Positions 16,708 to 24,700 of a stretch of 36,701 bases of DNA are shown here, piece after piece. Each line of letters starts with the position of its first letter. The first letter of the stretch is position 1. A program made the position numbers and the translations under genes. Source of the stretch: Chloroflexota bacterium (lineage in GTDB: Bacteria; Chloroflexota; Anaerolineae; Aggregatilineales; Phototrophicaceae); contig WTGJ01000004.1 of assembly GCA_011523615.1 (NCBI GenBank), forward strand, positions 108,928-145,628. Direction: 5' to 3'. Below the pieces are notes generated by a model that was given only the letters and a program-made list of their open reading frames with translations, was not told the origin of the DNA and made no database searches.

Positions 16708-18662
16708 CCGAGCAAAGTGACGTTGGGTTCTCGCTCGCCAGAACGAGCGGCATGGCGTTGCTTGCGGCGTTCGGCGATGGGCGTCACCGGCGGGCATTCC
16801 CAGGCCGGCGCCGCGGTTTGGGCGCGGACGGCGGCATATTTGGGCAAGATGCCGCAGGCGAAGCACTGATCGCGGCAATCGACCCGCGTTTCTCGCTGGA
16901 TGCTCATCTCATAATCCTGGCGCAGGAATTTCTTATGGATGGCCACATCGATGTGATCCCAGGGGAAGATCTCATCGGCTTCTCGCGTTCGGTGGTTGTA
17001 GAAATGGGGCGTTAAGCCTTCGGCCGCCATCGCGTTGAGCCAAAGATCGTGTTGATGTTGGTCTTGCCAGGCGTCGAACTTGCCGCCCGCCCGCCAGGCA
17101 CGTTCGATCACCGGCCCCAATCGGCGGTCTCCCCGGCTGAGGAAACCTTCCAGCTCGGTGCTCTCGTTGTCGTTCCAGCGCAAATGCATGCCAGGGCCGC
17201 GCAGTTTGCGCTTGAGCAAGTCCAACTTGGCTTCGACCTGGGCCGGATCGTCCTGCGGCACCCATTGGAAGGGGGTGTGGGGTTTGGGGATGAAGGTGCT
17301 GACTCCGACATTCAAGGTCGCTTTGTTACCGAGGACCCGGCGTCCTTCCGCGAGGACGCGCTGGCAGAGGAGGATGATCGCTTCGACGTCTGCCAGATCT
17401 TCTTCCGGATGACCGATCATGAAGTAGAACTTAATGGTGCGCCAACCGCGCTCATATACATCTCGCGCCGTTTGAATCACCTGTTCGTCGGGGACGTATT
17501 TGTTGATGATGTCGCGCATTTTTTCCGTGGCCGCTTCCGGCGCGAAGGTGAAGCCACTGCGGCGCGTATCGCCCAGTTTTTCCAGCAATTCGATGCTGGC
17601 GCTTTCGATGCGCAGGCTGGGCAGGCTGAGGCTCAGACCCGTACCGGCGTATTCCGCTTGAACGGCCTCGGCCAGTTCGTGCACGTAGCAATAATCGGAT
17701 GAAGATAGGCTGAGCAGGCCAATTTCTTCAAAGCCGGTCGATTCGACGATTTCCGCGATCGCCTGCATCACTTCGGGCACCGGCCGTTCGCGCACTGGTC
17801 GCGTCACCATGCCCGCATGGCAGAAGCGACAACCGCGCGTGCAGCCGCGCATGATTTCGATGGGGGCGCGGTTGTGGACCGTATCGATGTTGGGCACCAG
17901 GAAGCGAGAGAAGGGTTTGGGCAAGATGGGTACGATGCGTTTCAACACGCGGGCCGGCGCGTTTGGGTGGATCGATGTGATGGCGGCGATGGTCCCTTCC
18001 TCACGGTAGGCGACTTCGTAAAAGCTGGGGATGTAGAGACCCTGGACGCGCGCCAGGGCGGCCAGCTGGCTGGCACGGGGTTGCCCGCGCAGTTCTGCCA
18101 GCAGGCGCGCCACCTCCACGATGATCTCTTCTCCTTCGCCGATCACGAAGGCGTCGATGAATTCCGCCATCGGTTCCGGGTTGAAGCAGGCGTGGCCGCC
18201 GGCGATCACCAGCGGATGGCGCTCATCGCGCATGGCGGCCCGAATGGGGAGTTGGGCGAGATCCAGGAGGTTGAGCGTGTTGGTGTAGAGTTGCTCGTAG
18301 GGGAGGCTGATCCCCAGCAGATCGAAATCGGCGATGGGACGTTTGCTCTCCAGGGAATAGAGCGGCAGGCGGTGTTCGCGGAGCTGCGCTTCCATATCCA
18401 GCCAGGGGCTGAAGACGCGCTCGGCCAGCATATCCGGCTGCTGGTTGATCTGCTCGTAGAGCAGCATGATCCCCAGGTTGGACATGCCAAGGTCGTAGAT
18501 GTCGGGGAAGGCGAGGGCGACACGGGTGGGGGTATCTTCCCAGCGCTTGCGGACGCTGTTGTATTCGCCGCCGACATAACGGCCTGGTTTTTCGACCCGC
18601 GCCAGGATGCGGGGCAATAACGCTTCGATTGCGATCGTTTTCGCCATCTGAGAATCCAGCAT
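16704..18662 (-). CDS. TIGR03960-type B12-binding/radical SAM protein
   Basis: From the ATG at 18662 the product has 652 residues; a second in-frame ATG at 18647 (MAKTIAIEALL, 647 residues) is an equally possible start. N-terminal residues about 20-180 match the family (EKPGRYVGGEYN, FPDIYDLGMSNLG, GGHACFNPEP, VIGEGEE), a cobalamin-binding-like fold. The radical SAM cluster is CTRGCRFCHAG (Cys269, 273, 276 counted from the 18647 start). A C-terminal Cys motif (CRDQCFAC) may bind a further metal. The family is widespread, but its reaction is unknown. In many genomes this protein is fused to, or directly followed by, the TIGR03936/DUF2344 protein; here that partner is separate at 20848-21522. 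Confidence 0.92.
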   Translation of the reverse strand: MLDSQMAKTIAIEALLPRILARVEKPGRYVGGEYNSVRKRWEDTPTRVALAFPDIYDLGMSNLGIMLLYEQINQQPDMLAERVFSPWLDMEAQLREHRLPLYSLESKRPIADFDLLGISLPYEQLYTNTLNLLDLAQLPIRAAMRDERHPLVIAGGHACFNPEPMAEFIDAFVIGEGEEIIVEVARLLAELRGQPRASQLAALARVQGLYIPSFYEVAYREEGTIAAITSIHPNAPARVLKRIVPILPKPFSRFLVPNIDTVHNRAPIEIMRGCTRGCRFCHAGMVTRPVRERPVPEVMQAIAEIVESTGFEEIGLLSLSSSDYCYVHELAEAVQAEYAGTGLSLSLPSLRIESASIELLEKLGDTRRSGFTFAPEAATEKMRDIINKYVPDEQVIQTARDVYERGWRTIKFYFMIGHPEEDLADVEAIILLCQRVLAEGRRVLGNKATLNVGVSTFIPKPHTPFQWVPQDDPAQVEAKLDLLKRKLRGPGMHLRWNDNESTELEGFLSRGDRRLGPVIERAWRAGGKFDAWQDQHQHDLWLNAMAAEGLTPHFYNHRTREADEIFPWDHIDVAIHKKFLRQDYEMSIQRETRVDCRDQCFACGILPKYAAVRAQTAAPAWECPPVTPIAERRKQRHAARSGEREPNVTLLG

Positions 18663-18676
18663 CCCGTTATTATAAC
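18648..18676 (+). promoter_or_regulatory. Promoter of the double DinB gene
   Basis: CTGAGA (18648-18653), a 17-bp spacer and TATAAC (18671-18676) lead to the DinB ATG at 18703, which has a strong GGGAGG Shine-Dalgarno sequence. The -10 box overlaps the opposite-strand -10 box of the radical SAM gene. Confidence 0.5.
18669..18674 (-). promoter_or_regulatory. -10 box giving a likely leaderless radical SAM mRNA
   Basis: On the minus strand TATAAT (18674-18669) is followed by six bases and then the ATG at 18662. The predicted transcript start therefore falls on or next to the start codon. No Shine-Dalgarno sequence is present, which agrees with leaderless translation. The -35 region is poor. Confidence 0.5.
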
Positions 18677-18702
18677 TCATAGCCAATGGTGGGAGGCATT
18701 TC

Positions 18703-19758
18703 ATGAAGGCAGGTGGTTTGAAAGGGGCTCTGACTTCGCTGCTGGATTTCAGCGATTGGGCGGATGGGCGCATCTGGTCTTGCGTCGAAACGCTGGAGCC
18801 GGCGCAATTCACACAACATTTGGATTATTCCGTCGGCTCGATACGCGATCAGCTGGCGCACACGCTCGGTGCGGAACGCGCCTGGCTGTCTCGTATGCAG
18901 GGTGAAGAGACCGCCGCCCTCTGGAGCGATTACACGCAGTTTCCGGATATCGCTGCGACGCGAAACGCCGCGAAACAAGCGCGGGAAGCGTTGCGAGAGC
19001 ACCTCGCAGATCTTAATGAGACTTCGTTGCGCGAGTATTATCGCTGGCCGATGCCCCCCGGTCGGGATGATCCTCCCTATCCGCGCTGGTTGACCTTGTT
19101 GCAACTCGTCAACCACGGCACGGACCACCGCTCCCAAGTGCTCCTGCAGCTGGCACAATATTTCAAGGCCCCGACCTGCGAAATTGACCTGAGTCGCTAT
19201 TGGCGGCTGCGGAGCCAAACGATTCGCACAGCCAACTCAGGAGAATTCCCCATCACCGTGATGCGCTCATTGTTCCGCTATCACCAATGGGCGATGGATC
19301 GGGTCTGGCAATCCGTGGCGGAGATAGCCGAATCCGAATTCACCCAACCCCTGGCATACTCGGTGGGTTCGATTCAGCAGCAGCTGGTGCACATCCTGAA
19401 TGCAGAACGCTATTGGCTGCGGCGACTGGGCGCACCTTCGCTGCCTTCCCTTATCGATCTGGCGGCGCTGGATCGAGCGAGTCTGCAGGAGATTGCGGCG
19501 GAGCAAGAGCGATGGAAAGCGGCCTGGTTATCCGAGTTGGACGATGCGGCCCTGATGCGCTTGCACTCCTTCCACCATCCGGATTCCCCTTCGCGGCTCA
19601 GCTGGGCAAAGTGGCAGGTGTTGCTGCATGTAGTGAATCACAGCATCGAACACCGGGCGCAGATCCTGGCTCAACTGAACCAGCAATTCGACGCTGAAAC
19701 CGATGCCCAGGATTTGCTTTATTTCTGGCAGTCGGCAGAGGCGAAACAATTTTCCTAG
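18703..19758 (+). CDS. Tandem double DinB-domain protein
   Basis: At 351 residues the protein is twice the usual DinB length (about 150-170) and contains two DinB/YfiT four-helix domains, about 8-156 and 187-330. Each keeps the metal triad: His53, His138, His142 in the first (LAHTLGAER, VNHGTDHR) and His230, His313, His317 in the second (LVHILNAER, VNHSIEHR). YSVGSI(R/Q)(D/Q)QL recurs in both at matching places, showing an internal duplication. DinB-superfamily proteins are metal-dependent thiol transferases or thiol-linked hydrolases (bacillithiol or mycothiol enzymes) and many are damage-induced; the substrate here is unknown. It ends convergent with psuG, overlapping by four bases. Confidence 0.92.
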   Translation: MKAGGLKGALTSLLDFSDWADGRIWSCVETLEPAQFTQHLDYSVGSIRDQLAHTLGAERAWLSRMQGEETAALWSDYTQFPDIAATRNAAKQAREALREHLADLNETSLREYYRWPMPPGRDDPPYPRWLTLLQLVNHGTDHRSQVLLQLAQYFKAPTCEIDLSRYWRLRSQTIRTANSGEFPITVMRSLFRYHQWAMDRVWQSVAEIAESEFTQPLAYSVGSIQQQLVHILNAERYWLRRLGAPSLPSLIDLAALDRASLQEIAAEQERWKAAWLSELDDAALMRLHSFHHPDSPSRLSWAKWQVLLHVVNHSIEHRAQILAQLNQQFDAETDAQDLLYFWQSAEAKQFS

Positions 19759-20687
19759 GCGCTGGCTGCCCGCTCCAGCTGGTTCAGGGCGATGGCGATA
19801 TCCGCCCCGACTGTTGCGTTATTCAGCAATAACGAGATGTTGGCGCGCAGGGAGCCCGCCGCCGTCAATTCGCCCACGCGAGTGAGCACAAAAGGTGTGA
19901 GTTTCTTGCCATAGATGCCGCGATCGGCTGCTTCGCGCGAGGCGCGGGCGATCGCACGCTCCGATTCAGCAGCGCTCAGGGCATCTTCTTCGGGGACCGG
20001 CACCCCGATCAATATGCCATTGCGGACGCCAAGCTGCAGGTGGGCGCGGATGATGCGAGCCGCTTCTTCGGCATCCTGAATCCGGCCATCGACGCGCAAG
20101 CCGGTGCTGCGTTGGAAGAAGGCCGGTAGCGTATCGATTTGATAACCCAGAACCGGCACGCCATTCGTCTCCAGCACTTCGATGGTATTGGGCAGATCGA
20201 GGAAAGACTTGGCGCCGGAGCAGACCACGGCGACCGGCGTGCGTCCCAATTCGGTCAAATCCGCCGAGATATCGAAGGGTTCACCGCGGTGGACGCCACC
20301 GATGCCGCCGGTGGCAAAGACGGCGATGCCCGCGGCGTGGGCGGCGATCATGGTGGCGGCGACGGTGGTTGCGCCATCGCCCCCGCGCGCGATGACCGGT
20401 GCCAGGTCGCGTCGGCTGCATTTCTGGACGCTGCCTGCCGGCGCCTGCGCGAGTCGTTCTTGCTCGGCCGCGCTCACGCCGATGGTGAGTTTGCCCTGCA
20501 AAATGGCCACCGTCGCGGGTGTCGCGCCGGCCTCGCGGATGGCTGTTTCCATGCCCAGTGAGGTTTCCAGGCTCTGGGGGAAGGGCAGACCATGGGTGAG
20601 TACGTTGGTTTCCAGGGCAACGACCGGCTGCCCTTCGCTCAAGGCTGTGGCGACTTCTTCATCCCAATGCAATGCGGAAGGGTTCAT
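19755..20687 (-). CDS. psuG: Pseudouridine-5'-phosphate glycosidase
   Basis: This 310-residue enzyme reversibly splits pseudouridine 5'-phosphate into ribose 5-phosphate and uracil, part of pseudouridine salvage. Family residues are visible: Glu26 in ALETN (usually ALEST), Lys89 before SRRDL, GGIGGVHRGE followed by DISADLTEL, and catalytic Lys160 in CSGAKSFLD. The length is normal. No psuK kinase or nucleoside transporter is nearby. A 160-bp leader with two perfect 6-bp-stem hairpins precedes it. The family assignment is secure. Confidence 0.95.
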   Translation of the reverse strand: MNPSALHWDEEVATALSEGQPVVALETNVLTHGLPFPQSLETSLGMETAIREAGATPATVAILQGKLTIGVSAAEQERLAQAPAGSVQKCSRRDLAPVIARGGDGATTVAATMIAAHAAGIAVFATGGIGGVHRGEPFDISADLTELGRTPVAVVCSGAKSFLDLPNTIEVLETNGVPVLGYQIDTLPAFFQRSTGLRVDGRIQDAEEAARIIRAHLQLGVRNGILIGVPVPEEDALSAAESERAIARASREAADRGIYGKKLTPFVLTRVGELTAAGSLRANISLLLNNATVGADIAIALNQLERAASA

Positions 20688-20847
20688 GGCTTACCGTTGC
20701 CTTTGCTACTCCATTTGCTGGTGGGGATCATGTCTCGATGTCTGAGCGACATGCTAGGGCAGGATCAGCAGGCGGACTGCCTCAACCTGCTTGACCCGAC
20801 CCATCATACGGATTCCCAGGCGCTACCGCAATGTACTGAATTGACGT
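20688..20847 (-). promoter_or_regulatory. Non-coding leader of psuG with candidate promoter and two hairpins
   Basis: No gene is seen in this 160-bp gap. On the minus strand TTGCGG (20831-20826), a 17-bp spacer and TATGAT (20808-20803) form a possible promoter with a leader of about 108 nt. The leader contains two perfect 6-bp stems: AGCAGG/CCTGCT (20767-20791) and CATGTC/GACATG (20729-20753). It does not match a riboswitch class that I recognise, and no tRNA fits. Confidence 0.4.
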
Positions 20848-21522
20848 TCATGATTCGCTGATGCCCTCGGTCAGCCAGAGTTTCGTGCGATGAATTTCCG
20901 TGAATTCTTCCGCCAAACCGAGGAGCAGGATCAGATCCCGTGGGCGCAGGTTTCCTCTCTCGCCTGTAGCCAGCGTGGCCTGTAAAGTTCGGTCGTCCTC
21001 CGTAAGCAATTGCCGAATCAACGGACGCGCCTCTTTTTCCGCAACCTGCCGCTTGCCGCGCTTCATTTTTTCCTGGCGCAAGGGCAAAGTCTCGGCGCGC
21101 AATCGGCTTTCGACGCGCTCGGCGAGCTGGCCCGGAGCGAGACCATCGGGAAAATGGATGCGATACGAGGCAGCGCGCACCAACGTGGGCAACGAGGGGG
21201 AAGCAACGGGGACTTCGCAGGCCGGGCCGATCGACAAATCGGTAGGACTCAGGGGCGTCAGTCGTTCTGAAAGCGCGCCGGGCGAGACGGTTTCCCGCAA
21301 CCAGACATCCAACAGTTCGCATTCGCTGGTGATCCCCAAGGGGGTCGCCGTGGCGAACTGCAGGCGAGGGCGGGGGGTGAAGCCCCTGGTATAAAGGACC
21401 GGGACCTGCGCGCGGCGCAAAACGCGTTCCCATATCTTGGCGGTATCGAGATTGCCGGTGTATTTCAAGGTGCCCTGTTTGCCAAAAGTGATGCGCAGGC
21501 GCTGCGCCGCTTCGCTGTTCAT
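20848..21522 (-). CDS. TIGR03936 family radical SAM-associated protein (DUF2344)
   Basis: The 224-residue protein opens with RLRITFGKQGTLKYTGNLD and continues with the hallmark YTRGFTPRPRLQFATATPLG, SECELLDVWL and a C-terminal alpha/beta region. This is the partner domain that in many genomes is fused to the C-terminus of TIGR03960 radical SAM proteins, with unknown function. Here it stands alone, about 2.2 kb from the radical SAM gene, with a DinB gene and psuG between. The ATG at 21522 lies seven bases from a TATCAT -10 box, so its mRNA is probably leaderless. Confidence 0.9.
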   Translation of the reverse strand: MNSEAAQRLRITFGKQGTLKYTGNLDTAKIWERVLRRAQVPVLYTRGFTPRPRLQFATATPLGITSECELLDVWLRETVSPGALSERLTPLSPTDLSIGPACEVPVASPSLPTLVRAASYRIHFPDGLAPGQLAERVESRLRAETLPLRQEKMKRGKRQVAEKEARPLIRQLLTEDDRTLQATLATGERGNLRPRDLILLLGLAEEFTEIHRTKLWLTEGISES

Positions 21523-21528
21523 GTCGTG

Positions 21529-21559
21529 TATGATAAGACTATGAAGCGTGCTGAATCAA
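21529..21559. promoter_or_regulatory. Shared divergent -10 region for two leaderless transcripts
   Basis: TATGATA at 21529-21535 reads as TATGAT on the plus strand and TATCAT on the minus strand. The plus ATG (21541) is six bases beyond it and the minus ATG (21522) seven. The minus direction has a -35 box TTGATT (21559-21554) at 18 bp. The plus -35 box is weak. Confidence 0.5.
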
Positions 21560-21921
21560 GCAAGCGATTCCGCTGGGGGTACCTGGGCGGGTGGGTGTTG
21601 CTGCTCGTCCCCTGGCTGGCGCTCGGTGCGGGTTTCGCCGTCATGACCCGGACCCAACAAGCCGCCCTGCGTGATTGGTTGTGGAGCGTCCTCGTGCTTT
21701 GTCCGCTGATCCTGTGCATCTTTCCGCTCTATTTGCTGTTGCTGGCGCTGGGCTGGGTGGCCCTGCCAAAAGCAGCCGCACAGAGGCGAAAAGGGATGAT
21801 CCAGCTCCGCGGCTATGGCCTGGACTTGCAAGATCGACTGCGGGCCATGCAGGACCAGTTGCCAGAACCACCGGCAGCAATCCCGTTGGACCGTTCCCGG
21901 GAATCACAGCTAGATGAGTAG
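21541..21921 (+). CDS. Hypothetical two-helix membrane protein
   Basis: The 126-residue protein has not been recognised as a known family. A basic N-terminus (KRAESSKRFRWG) is followed by two hydrophobic helices (about 13-35 and 44-70), then a basic amphipathic soluble tail (LQDRLRAMQDQLPEPP) ending in acidic residues. Topology is probably both ends inside. An in-frame GTG at 21526 would overlap the -10 box, so the ATG at 21541 is chosen. It overlaps the next small gene by 8 bp, so the two are probably made together. Confidence 0.6.
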   Translation: MKRAESSKRFRWGYLGGWVLLLVPWLALGAGFAVMTRTQQAALRDWLWSVLVLCPLILCIFPLYLLLLALGWVALPKAAAQRRKGMIQLRGYGLDLQDRLRAMQDQLPEPPAAIPLDRSRESQLDE

Positions 21922-22174
21922 CTCAGCGAAGAAGAACCGCTTTCGTCCTTTGCGGAAATTGCCCCGATTCCAGACCCATTCGGCGGATGCCCAGTGGATG
22001 TTTTCCGCCGGCGGCTTGATGATGTCGGTCTTTGTGGTTCGTGTTTTGCTCCGGCAGGGTTGGCGATCGCTGCTGCTGAACCGCTTGCGCTGGCTGCGCT
22101 TTCTGAGGGCTTTCTTGCGCTTATTGCAACTGGGGGTGGAGATCAACAACCGCCCCCCGCGGGACGAAGATTAA
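21914..22174 (+). CDS. Hypothetical small basic membrane-associated protein
   Basis: The 86-residue protein is very basic (many Arg and Leu), with one short hydrophobic stretch at about 28-46 (MFSAGGLMMSVFVVRVLL) and an amphipathic Arg/Leu helix after it (LLNRLRWLRFLRAFLRLLQ). It starts 8 bp inside the previous gene (ATGAGTAG) after a GGGA sequence and ends 6 bp from the convergent ftsK stop. No family is recognised. It could be a partner of the protein before it. Confidence 0.5.
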   Translation: MSSSAKKNRFRPLRKLPRFQTHSADAQWMFSAGGLMMSVFVVRVLLRQGWRSLLLNRLRWLRFLRAFLRLLQLGVEINNRPPRDED

Positions 22175-22180
22175 TCGCTA

Positions 22181-24571
22181 TTATTTATCGCTATCGGTGA
22201 GCCGTTCCCACAGCTCCGCATCATTGGCCGGCAGATGGAGGGGGCGGCCGCGCGCGCCCGGAGCAGCTTCGCCCAGCAGACCGAGCTCGTCCAGGGTATC
22301 CATGATGCGTGCCGCTCGTGGGTAGCCCAGACCGAGGCGCCTTTGCAATAAGGAGGCGGAAGCGAGGCCCTCCGCTTTGAGGGCGGTGACCGCGCGGATG
22401 AGCAAGGCATCCCCTTGCGAGCCATGGCTGATTCGGTGTTCGCGGAACTGTCTTTCCCAGGGTGCGCTAGTCTCAGCGATACGGCTGCCCCGGGCGATCT
22501 GTTCGGCTTGCCAGGCGCTCCAGTGTTGGACGATGGCGCGGATTTCGTCATCATTCACGAAGCAACCCTGGATCCTCCGTGCTCCGGAGGCATCGGGCGC
22601 CAGGTAGAGCATATCGCCGCGACCGAGGAGCAGTTCCGCGCCGGCACCATCCAGCACTACGCGGGAATCGACTTGAGAAGGGACGTGAAACGCGATGCGC
22701 GCTGGAAAATTCGCTTTGATCAGACCGGTGAACACATCCACGCTGGGTCGTTGGGTGGCGACGATGAGGTGCATCCCCACCGCTCGCGCCATTTGCGCCA
22801 AACGGACGACGGAGCGTTCGATCTCCGCCCCTTTGACCAGCATCAAGTCGCCGATCTCGTCGATGACGATGAGCAGGTAAGGCAAGGGTTCGGCCGCCGT
22901 CACGTTGTAAGCTTCCAGATTTCGCGCCGCAGCTTCTTCCAGGAGTTGGTAGCGGCGGGCCATTTCACCCACGCTCCACTGCAAAGCGGCCACGATGCGA
23001 CCCGCATCCGTCTCCACCGGCCCGACCAGCTGGGGTAGCCCCTGGAAGCGAGTCAATTCCACCATTTTGGGGTCCAACAACACCATTTGGAGCGAATCCG
23101 GGCCATGATCGAGCAACAGGGCCGATAGGATCGCGGCGATGCAGACCGATTTTCCCGATCCGGTGGTGCCGGCGATGAGCAGGTGGGGCAGGGCAGCCAG
23201 GTGGATGCTGATCGGCTGGCCGTTGACGCCGCGGCCGAGGGGGACGAGCAGCGATTTTTGTGCCTGACGCAAGCGGTTTTGATGGACCGCACTCTCGTAG
23301 ACCGAGCGCAAGGTGACGCGCTGCGGTTCGGGGTTGGGCACTTCGATGCCGATGACGCGCTGGCCGGGGATGGGCGTCTGCATGCGCAAGCGTTTCGCTT
23401 CGAGCGCCAGGGCCAGGTCATCCCGCAGCGCGGCAATTTTGCTGATGCGGACCAGGCGGCTGCGGGCGTCGTGGGCGAAGGGGCTGTGCTGTCCTTTATA
23501 GGGTTGGATGGCGTATTGCGTGACGGTGGGTCCGACCTGGATATCCACCACATCCACTTCGATATCAAAATCACGCAGGGTTTTTTCGATGCGCCGCGCT
23601 GTGTTTTCCGTTTCGCGGCGCTGGCCCGTCGGCAGGGGTAGATCCGCCTGCAGATATTCGATCGCGGGGTAGGGGCTGGCTGCGGGAGATTCTTCTATGG
23701 GTCTGGGCATGGCGCTGGCTTCTTCGTCCATGGCGCCTTCGTGGGTCGAGCGGACGTGGGGGCGAACGGTCGCGGTGTCGCGCCGCGGCCTGCGCGACGG
23801 CCGCAGGATGCGCGCAGGGGTTGGACTGCGCGTGATCCTCTTCAATTGATTCCGGGGCGAAGGGAAGCGGAGAGGATCATCGCCGCGGTTGATTCTGGGT
23901 AAATGGGAGCCTTCTTCTTCGCGAGGGGAATCCGCTGCGAGGTCACCCTGGAAAAACGCGGCCAGCGCTTCCAGCCTGAATGCGGCAGCGTGGAAATGGG
24001 CCGCCGCCCGGAAGCGGCCCAAACCGGCGGCCAGGGCCAATCCCAGGATGAGCACGAAGCCGTAGAAAACGCTGGCCAGGCCAGCGCCGATGAGCCGCGC
24101 CAGGCTGCCCAGGCCCCAGCCGATGATGCCGCCGCCGCGCCCACGGTGCAGGATGGAAGCCAATTCGGGCTCGCCGCTGTGCAGGTGGAATAGGGCGAGC
24201 AGGGCGAGGAAAGCCAGTTCCATCCCCAGGATGCGTCGGGGTGCCGGCTTCGCTCGTCGCTGAATGGGCAGGAGCAAGCGGATGCCGAACAGCGTGATGG
24301 CCACGGCGATGAGCAGGCTGCCTTGACCGAATAGGGTGCGCAACGCATCCGTCCAGGAACGGGCCAGGGCGTTTTCCGTCGCGATGTGCAGCAGCGTCAG
24401 GATGGAGATGATGCCGCCGATGATGCAACAGATCGCCGATAGCTCATCCAACCAGGCGGGCAAAATCCGACCGCGGTTCACGGCGGGGATGGCCGGGGCC
24501 GATTCAGCGGGTTGGGTTTGGCTCGCTACCGTTGCGGGGCTATGGGTAGGAAGATGATTTTCAGGTGGCAT
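22181..24571 (-). CDS. ftsK: FtsK/SpoIIIE family DNA translocase
   Basis: The 796-residue protein has the full FtsK plan: about four N-terminal membrane helices (44-64, 83-101, 114-131, 148-183), a basic and acidic linker (200-300), the alpha/beta motor domain with Walker A GTTGSGKS (468-475) and Walker B VIDEIGDLM (569-577), and a C-terminal winged-helix gamma domain (about 720-780, LLQRRLGLGYPRAARIMDTLDE) that reads KOPS/SRS-type sequences. It pumps chromosomal DNA through the closing septum. DEIGDLM replaces the common DELADLM, a mild change that keeps the catalytic acids. The gene is transcribed alone and converges on the small gene at 22174. Confidence 0.95.
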   Translation of the reverse strand: MPPENHLPTHSPATVASQTQPAESAPAIPAVNRGRILPAWLDELSAICCIIGGIISILTLLHIATENALARSWTDALRTLFGQGSLLIAVAITLFGIRLLLPIQRRAKPAPRRILGMELAFLALLALFHLHSGEPELASILHRGRGGGIIGWGLGSLARLIGAGLASVFYGFVLILGLALAAGLGRFRAAAHFHAAAFRLEALAAFFQGDLAADSPREEEGSHLPRINRGDDPLRFPSPRNQLKRITRSPTPARILRPSRRPRRDTATVRPHVRSTHEGAMDEEASAMPRPIEESPAASPYPAIEYLQADLPLPTGQRRETENTARRIEKTLRDFDIEVDVVDIQVGPTVTQYAIQPYKGQHSPFAHDARSRLVRISKIAALRDDLALALEAKRLRMQTPIPGQRVIGIEVPNPEPQRVTLRSVYESAVHQNRLRQAQKSLLVPLGRGVNGQPISIHLAALPHLLIAGTTGSGKSVCIAAILSALLLDHGPDSLQMVLLDPKMVELTRFQGLPQLVGPVETDAGRIVAALQWSVGEMARRYQLLEEAAARNLEAYNVTAAEPLPYLLIVIDEIGDLMLVKGAEIERSVVRLAQMARAVGMHLIVATQRPSVDVFTGLIKANFPARIAFHVPSQVDSRVVLDGAGAELLLGRGDMLYLAPDASGARRIQGCFVNDDEIRAIVQHWSAWQAEQIARGSRIAETSAPWERQFREHRISHGSQGDALLIRAVTALKAEGLASASLLQRRLGLGYPRAARIMDTLDELGLLGEAAPGARGRPLHLPANDAELWERLTDSDK

Positions 24572-24653
24572 TCCAGCTCCGAAACGCCATTTTGCCGTCG
24601 GTTTTTTTCATGCTATCACGAAGCGGCGAATTGCGCTGAACGGCCGCCCGCTT

Positions 24654-24682
24654 TTGAAAGGCGTGGGATGCGTTGCTATACT
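24654..24682 (+). promoter_or_regulatory. Promoter of the citrate synthase gene
   Basis: TTGAAA (24654-24659), a 17-bp spacer and TATACT (24677-24682) give a five-of-six match to both consensus boxes. The predicted transcript start is near 24689, 12 nt before the ATG at 24701 and 27 nt before that at 24716. Confidence 0.65.
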
Positions 24683-24700
24683 GAATGAGTTCATTCGGAT

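Noticed and set aside
20688..20847. Possible tRNA or small RNA gene
   Set aside because: No cloverleaf with a T-arm GTTCRA-type sequence or matching acceptor stem can be drawn; kept only as a structured leader.
24590..24610. T-run (seven T) between ftsK and citrate synthase as a terminator
   Set aside because: No stable GC-rich stem precedes it on the plus strand, and on either strand it lies upstream of genes, not downstream.
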